Shown in pieces: positions 58,401 to 64,000 of a stretch of 64,000 bases of DNA (within the stretch, counting starts at the first letter, position 1; every line of letters begins with the position of its first letter). The stretch spans positions 186,001-250,000 of the forward strand of contig JALQBC010000045.1 of NCBI GenBank assembly GCA_023375675.1. The letters run 5' to 3'. Origin of the DNA: Cytospora piceicola (taxonomy: Eukaryota; Ascomycota; Sordariomycetes; Diaporthales; Cytosporaceae). Both the position numbers and the translations under genes were made by a program. A model generated the notes under the pieces. The model saw nothing but the letters and a program-made list of their open reading frames with translations. It searched no databases and was not told the origin of the DNA.

Positions 58401-61400
58401 AAGACACCATTTCACCCCGGACACGCAAACACCAGCAAGCATCACTGGTCAGGGTGGAATCCTCTAGTTTGATGGCGCTTCATGTAAAGCCCGATGCCTT
58501 TCTGTTCATAGCGATCGGCAAGACCGACTTCGCAGGCAGCCCAGTTGTCGTTGCGTCGACGACTAATTCTCTCACTACGGCACCTGTTGCATCTTTTCCA
58601 GTACCAGATGCGGGATCCGCCATTGGTGTTGACAGCCTACTAGTCGCCATCACAAGCGAGCTCCTTGCTGCATCACTGATTCAGAGCGTACCTCCGGGGA
58701 GCAGCATACTGGTCCACTGCTCGCACAAGGATCGTGTCTTTGCCGGAGCCCTTTTGCGGCGGGGTGCTGCCAAAGGTGTCCGTGTCAGTTTCTCATGCGC
58801 CGCTGAAGATACGGAAAATCTGGACCCATCGTGGATCAGGTTGGGCTCTCGCGTAACCAGGCATGTTGTGCGACAAACGCTGCTTCCAGTGCAGCCCACA
58901 CACTTCCTGGATTTGACCACGCATCCGCAGTCTGGCGTTGTTCATCCCACTACGAGCGTCGTTAGCCTCAAAGTCGAGAAGGTCCTACCCATTGGATGCA
59001 AGCGCATGGACCTGTCTGACCTCTCCCAACGTCGAGCCTCCCTCCCGCGGTCTTTCGATCGAGAAGCACTGATAAGTGAGCTCCAGGCTGCCGTTTCTGG
59101 CGCCGAGACGACAATAGCTGCGGCTTCCAGCACTCATCAGGATCACTTCAGAGATGTAGTCCTCCACATTGACCAGATCTACGACCGCTCTGCACCTCAG
59201 CATACTACAAGTATCGTTCACTGGCCGGTGGATGGAGAGGTTGAAGTGGAGGTGCGCCCCTTGGATGGCCAGAACTTGTTCTCCAAGGAAAAGACCTATG
59301 TTCTCTTTGGTCTCAGTGGTCAGGTCGGGCAGTCGCTTTGTGAGTGGATGGTTAACAATGGAGCAGGGTGCGTGTGCTTGACAAGTCGTCACCCCAATGT
59401 TGACCAAGGATGGCTCGAGGCTATCCAGAGCACCAAAGCAACCGTTAAGGTCTTAGCAGCCGATGTTACCGATAGGAGGAGTCTGGATGGTGTCCTAAAA
59501 GCTATCAGGGAAACCTGTCCCCCGATCGCTGGTGTGGCCAACGGAGCCAACGTCCTCAGCGATGCACCATTCGATGGGATGTCTACCGAGATGATGCTGC
59601 AGGCACTTGGCCCGAAGATTGACGGCTCATACAACCTGGATCAAGCTTTCTACAGCGACGACCTCGACTTCTTTGTGCTCTTCTCGTCTATATCATGTGT
59701 TATTGGGACCTCCGGTCAGTCTAATTACGTGGCAGCCAATGGGTATCTCAATGGCCTGGCCAGGCAAAGACGGAGACGTGGCCTGGCTGCCTCTGCATTT
59801 GACATCGGCCTGATCCTTGGTATTGGCCTCGCCGAGGTTGCGGGCCAACAGGTTGTCGACTCTTTGCGGAAGTATGGCATAACGCCACTCTCGGAACCAG
59901 ATGTCAGGCTAGCTTTCGCAGAGAGTATCCAGGCCGGTTATACCAACCCGAGCGACCAGGAAAGGGGAGCTCTGCCTACCGCCGTGATGACGAGCGGTCT
60001 CCGCACCATCACTACCGACGAGGTCGACATGGTATGGTATAACAACCCTATATTCTCGCATCTTGTCATAGACACCAAGGGTGCAGACGGTGCGGGAGAC
60101 CAGTCCAGGAGCAAAACTGCCGCCTTGCCTATCAAAGACCAGATTGCCGGAGCGTCAAGCAAGGAGGCAGCCTTGGAGGCATTGAAAGGTAAGCCCAAAT
60201 ATCTATTGGGATCAACCTCACAAGCTAACATGGAACTCAGAATCTTTCTCGGCAAAGCTCCGGGTCGTGCTACAAAGCGCCGATCAGGAGATCTCTCGCG
60301 ATGCTCCCCTTGTCGAGCTTGGAATAGATTCACTTGTTGCTGTCGAGGCGCGGTCCTGGTTCTTGAAGGCGCTCAAGGTTGACATACCGGTGCTCAAGCT
60401 GGTCGGCGGGTCCTCACTCGATGAGATCTGTGAAATGGCCATGAAGAAACTGCCCGCGGACCTTGTTGCCCAGATTGGAAGCGGTCATGCCGATACCACG
60501 TCGCCGAAGCACGTCGTGCCCCCGACGCAATCGAAGCTTCCCTCCACGCCTACACATGCGGATACGGGGGGTTCGAGTTCTACATCTGAGCATGAGAATG
60601 CGACTACAGGTCTACAAACTCCGCCGACTGTTGACACACCGGCGTCTGTAATAACGCCGCAAACGTCCTCGTTCGCCTTGCGAACTCCGCCCAAGGACGA
60701 TGCGGCCGCGAGAACATTTTCCAGAAGTGAGCCCATTTCGGTGGGTCAATCTCGATTCTGGTTTCTCCGGCTCCTGGTCGAAGATCCGACGACATTCAAT
60801 GTAGCTCTGAGCTTCCGCATGACGGGTCATGTGCGCGTCGGCGACCTGGAGAGAGCTATTCGTGTCGTGACTGCTAGACACGAGTCCCTGCGCACATGCT
60901 TTATTGCAGACGAACACGAGGCAGACGAGGCATCCCAGAAGGTCACAGCACGCTCCGCTATTAAGCTGGAGCGCAAGTCGGTCAGCTCGGTGGAAGAAGT
61001 TGCCAAGGAATACACGCAGCTGCGGGCGCATGAGTTTGACCTCGCAAGTGGCCCGTTGCTACGGTTGATGCTCTTGACGCTGTCGCCGACATCCCATTAC
61101 CTCCTGGTCAACTATCACCACATAATCATGGATATGGCCAGCTTCCAGATCTTTACCTCGGAACTGGAAAAGGTGTATAACGGGCAATCGCTAGGCTTGC
61201 CACCCCGGCAGTACCCAGATTTCTCGGTTGCTCAACGCCAGGCGCTCGAGGATGGTCAACTGAGCGATGAGCTTGAGTACTGGCGTGGGATATTTCCAGC
61301 CGACGACCAGCCACCTGTCCTTCCGCTGCTTCCTATGGCTCGGTCGAGCTCCAGGATGGCCATGACCGACTATGCTGTTCACCAGGTGAGCACCCGCCTG

Positions 61401-64000
61401 GAGCCGGCCTTAGCTGCACAGATTAAGGCCATGTCTAAGGCACAGCGATGCACGCCCTTCCACTTCTACTTAGCTGCATTCAAGTCGATGCTGTTCTCTT
61501 TTACAGACGCCCAGGATCTGACCATTGGTATTGCCGATGCCAATCGCAACGACATCGACGTTATGGGCAGCATCGGATTCTTCCTCAACCTACTCACTTT
61601 GCGCTTCCGTCGCCAGCCACAACAGAGCTTTGCGGATGCCATGATCGAAGCCCGCACCACGGCCTACGGAGCGCTGGAGAACTCCCGTCTACCCTTTGAT
61701 GTGCTCCTCAAAGAACTCAATGTCGCGCGTTCTTCATCGTACAGTCCCCTTTTCCAGGCATTCTTCGACTACCGCCAACAGACTAGCGACAGGCAGACTT
61801 GGTGTAATTGTCAGTTCGACCTCGAAGAGATGCATCCGGGGAGGACTGCATACGACATATCGCTCGATGTGGCCGATCTCGGCTCGGATGTCCATGTCAC
61901 GCTTCGGGTGCAAAAGGGCCTCTACGATTTGACGGCGGCGGATCTACTGATGGAGACATACACGCACTTTATCCAGACCCTCGCGCAGAATGTGACGCTC
62001 TCTGGGGAAGAAACACCTCTCTTCAGCGAGAAGCAACTCTCCCATGCCGTAAAAGTCGGTCTAGGCCCTGACCTTGTTTCAGATTGGCCGGCGACGCTGC
62101 CCCATCGGATCGATCAGGTCGCACAGGAAAATCCTGACAAGACAGCGCTCGTTGATGGCCATGGCAGCAGTCTTACATACAAGGCCGTGATCGAGCGAGT
62201 TGAGGCGATTGCCGAGGCGTTGTCCAAGGATGCGGTCGGCCGCACCTCTCGCGTGCTCGTGTTCCAGCAAGCTACGGCTGACTGGATATGCTCAATGCTT
62301 GCCATCATGCGCATCGGAGGCGTCTATGTGCCGTTGGACCTCCGCAATCCCATGTCACGCCTGGCAGCACAAGCAGACCACTGCGAGCCAAGTGCCGTCC
62401 TGGTCGATGATGAGACCATTGCCGATTCCCCCCAGCTTAACGTCGCTACTATCATAAACGTTTCACATGTCGCACATGCGCCCTTGGCTCGCGTCCCGAA
62501 CATTGCGCAACCAGATGCGGCCGCGGCCATCCTTTACACCAGCGGGTCCACGGGCAAACCTAAGGGTATCATTATTCGACACTCGGGCATCCGAAACGAG
62601 ATGGAAGGGTATACAAAGACTTACAAGCTGGGGGCTGAGCGTGTCTTGCAGCAGAGTGCCTTTACCTTTGACTTTTCCGTGGATCAAATCTTCACAGGAC
62701 TCGTCAACGGTGGCATGGTCTACGTGGTTCCTTGGAGCAAACGTGGTGATCCGCTCTCTATCACGGAAATCATGCTGGAGCAGTCCATCACGTACACCAA
62801 GGTCACGCCCTCGGAATATTCCATGTGGATCCAGTACGGTGGTGAGAACCTCCGTCAGGCAACCAATTGGCGTTTTGCCTTTGGTGGTGGCGAGCCCTTG
62901 ACCAAGACTGTCCTGCGACATTTTGCTGGTCTCGGCCTTGGGCAGCTACGGTTGCACAACTCGTATGGGCCAGCCGAGATATCCATTGCGTCGCACAAGG
63001 GGCCGATCGACTACCGCAGGGAGAGTTTGGAGCATCCGCCCGAGGAAGACGGGCCTGTGCCATGTGGCTTTTCTTTGCCCAACTACGCGACCTACATCTT
63101 GGACGAGAACATCAAGCCGCTTCCTGTGGGCATGCCAGGGGAGGTGGTGATTGGTGGAGCCGGTGTCTCCTTCGGCTACCTGGCCAACCCGGAACTCACA
63201 GCTCGCGTCTTTGTGCCGAACCCTTATGCGACTCCTTGGCATGTTGCGAACGGCTGGACGCAAATGCATCGTACGGGGGATATAGGACACCTGCAAGAGG
63301 ACGGATCCTTGGTATTCCGAAACCGTATTGCAGGCGACACGCAGGTTAAGCTGCGAGGCCTTCGCATCGACCTGCGCGATGTGGAGAATAACATCATCTC
63401 GAGGGCAGGGGGTGTGCTGAAAGAAGCTATTGTCACACTCCGTGGAGGCGATCCTGACTATCTTGTCGCCCATGTGGTCTTCTCGGCGCAGAGCGATGTC
63501 GACGACAAAGATGCTTTCCTGGAACACCTGCTCAGCCATCTTCCGATACCTCAGTACATGGTACCCGTGCTTGCGGTCCCGCTGGACAGACTTCCGCTCA
63601 CCAACCATTCCAAAGTAGACCGGAAGGCCATCAAGGAATTGGCCCTGCCCCAGCGTGCCACACCGGTCGATGATACTGATGACGACGCCACAGCAGTGAC
63701 CGATACCATGGCTCACCTACGACAGGTGTGGCGGCAGCTTCTTCCTGAAAGCGAAAGGCTTGGGCTTGCTATGACCCCTTCTACTAGTTTCTTCCAAGTC
63801 GGCGGCAACTCCCTGCTGGTCGTGCGGCTTCAGTCGCGGGTCCGCCAAGTCTTCAACGTTGCGGTTCGCCTGGTCGACCTCCTCACTGCAAATACGCTCG
63901 GCGACATGGCGCGCAAGATTGAAGAAAGCCCCAGTGTCGGCCACATCAACTGGGGATCGGAAACGGCGCCGCCGTCACTCCCCAACTTCCTCACGGGCCT
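52475..64000 (+). CDS. Hybrid PKS-NRPS megasynthase, 3' end outside window
   Basis: Five exons are visible: 52475-52874, 53073-53966, 54046-57078, 57159-60188 and 60241-64000, open at the edge, about 3705 residues. All introns are GT-AG and junctions fall inside conserved motifs that read correctly when joined. Domain order is as follows. KS: Cys182, His322, His364. AT: GHSSGE, Ser655. [12 protein letters not shown] with His986, and Asp1169 in SMLDVAIQ. C-methyltransferase: about 1440-1600, with a degenerate SAM motif. A structural region without a recognisable enoyl reductase follows (ER0). [10 protein letters not shown] and a Ser...Tyr...Asn set around [16 protein letters not shown], Ser2483. 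Linker rich in Ser/Thr/Pro. C domain: HHIIMDM, His2746, Asp2750. A domain: [11 protein letters not shown] at about 3218, NSYGPAE. T domain: GGNSL, Ser3643. The reductase or Dieckmann release domain expected next lies beyond 64000. The product should be an acyl-amino-acid-derived scaffold such as a tetramic acid or pyrrolinone. Confidence 0.95.

Overview
The window reads as genomic DNA of a filamentous ascomycete (Pezizomycotina, most likely a Sordariomycete). Three things point there: genes split by short introns with GTANGT donors and CTAAC-type branch sites; two AT-dominated blocks (1-2045 and 31564-37923) with the C-to-T and G-to-A decay expected of repeat-induced point mutation (RIP); and fungal-specific families, including a type I PKS-NRPS hybrid, a PD-(D/E)XK orphan family and a DUF7587-like protein. 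No tRNA or rRNA was recognised.

Layout. 1-2045 is a RIP-decayed AT-rich block with TTAC microsatellites. 2046-31558 is gene-poor DNA of ordinary composition. It holds three plausible intact genes: a coiled-coil orphan at 11829-13424, a DUF7587-like protein at 21276-22181 and a PD-(D/E)XK nuclease-like protein at 28075-30017 on the minus strand. It also holds at least two dead enzyme genes, a PLP-dependent transferase at 24549-25295 (minus) and an aromatic amino acid ammonia-lyase at 26191-27395. 31564-37923 is a complete but RIP-destroyed LTR retrotransposon with 166-bp LTRs, an exact 5-bp target duplication and Ty1/Copia-like reverse transcriptase remains. 37929-46725 is again non-coding.

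Two long pyrimidine-rich non-coding tracts (about 5.2-11 kb and 40.3-46.7 kb) resemble each other. Both begin with clusters of TACCTAGGTA palindromes and carry scattered copies of a composite repeat of up to about 400 bp. A separate minisatellite with core AAAAGCCGTGG occurs at five loci in the window.

46726-64000 is the left part of a secondary-metabolite gene cluster: a cytochrome P450 (minus strand), a divergently transcribed secreted FAD-linked oxidase of the berberine-bridge type, and a PKS-NRPS megasynthase (KS-AT-DH-CMeT-ER0-KR-ACP-C-A-T) that runs off the right edge before its release domain. The expected logic is that the PKS builds a reduced polyketide, with any enoyl reduction supplied by a separate trans-ER outside the window. 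The NRPS module then couples it to an amino acid, and the P450 and the flavin oxidase tailor the released tetramic acid or pyrrolinone scaffold. This pairing resembles cytochalasan/chaetoglobosin-type clusters, but the product cannot be settled from this window.
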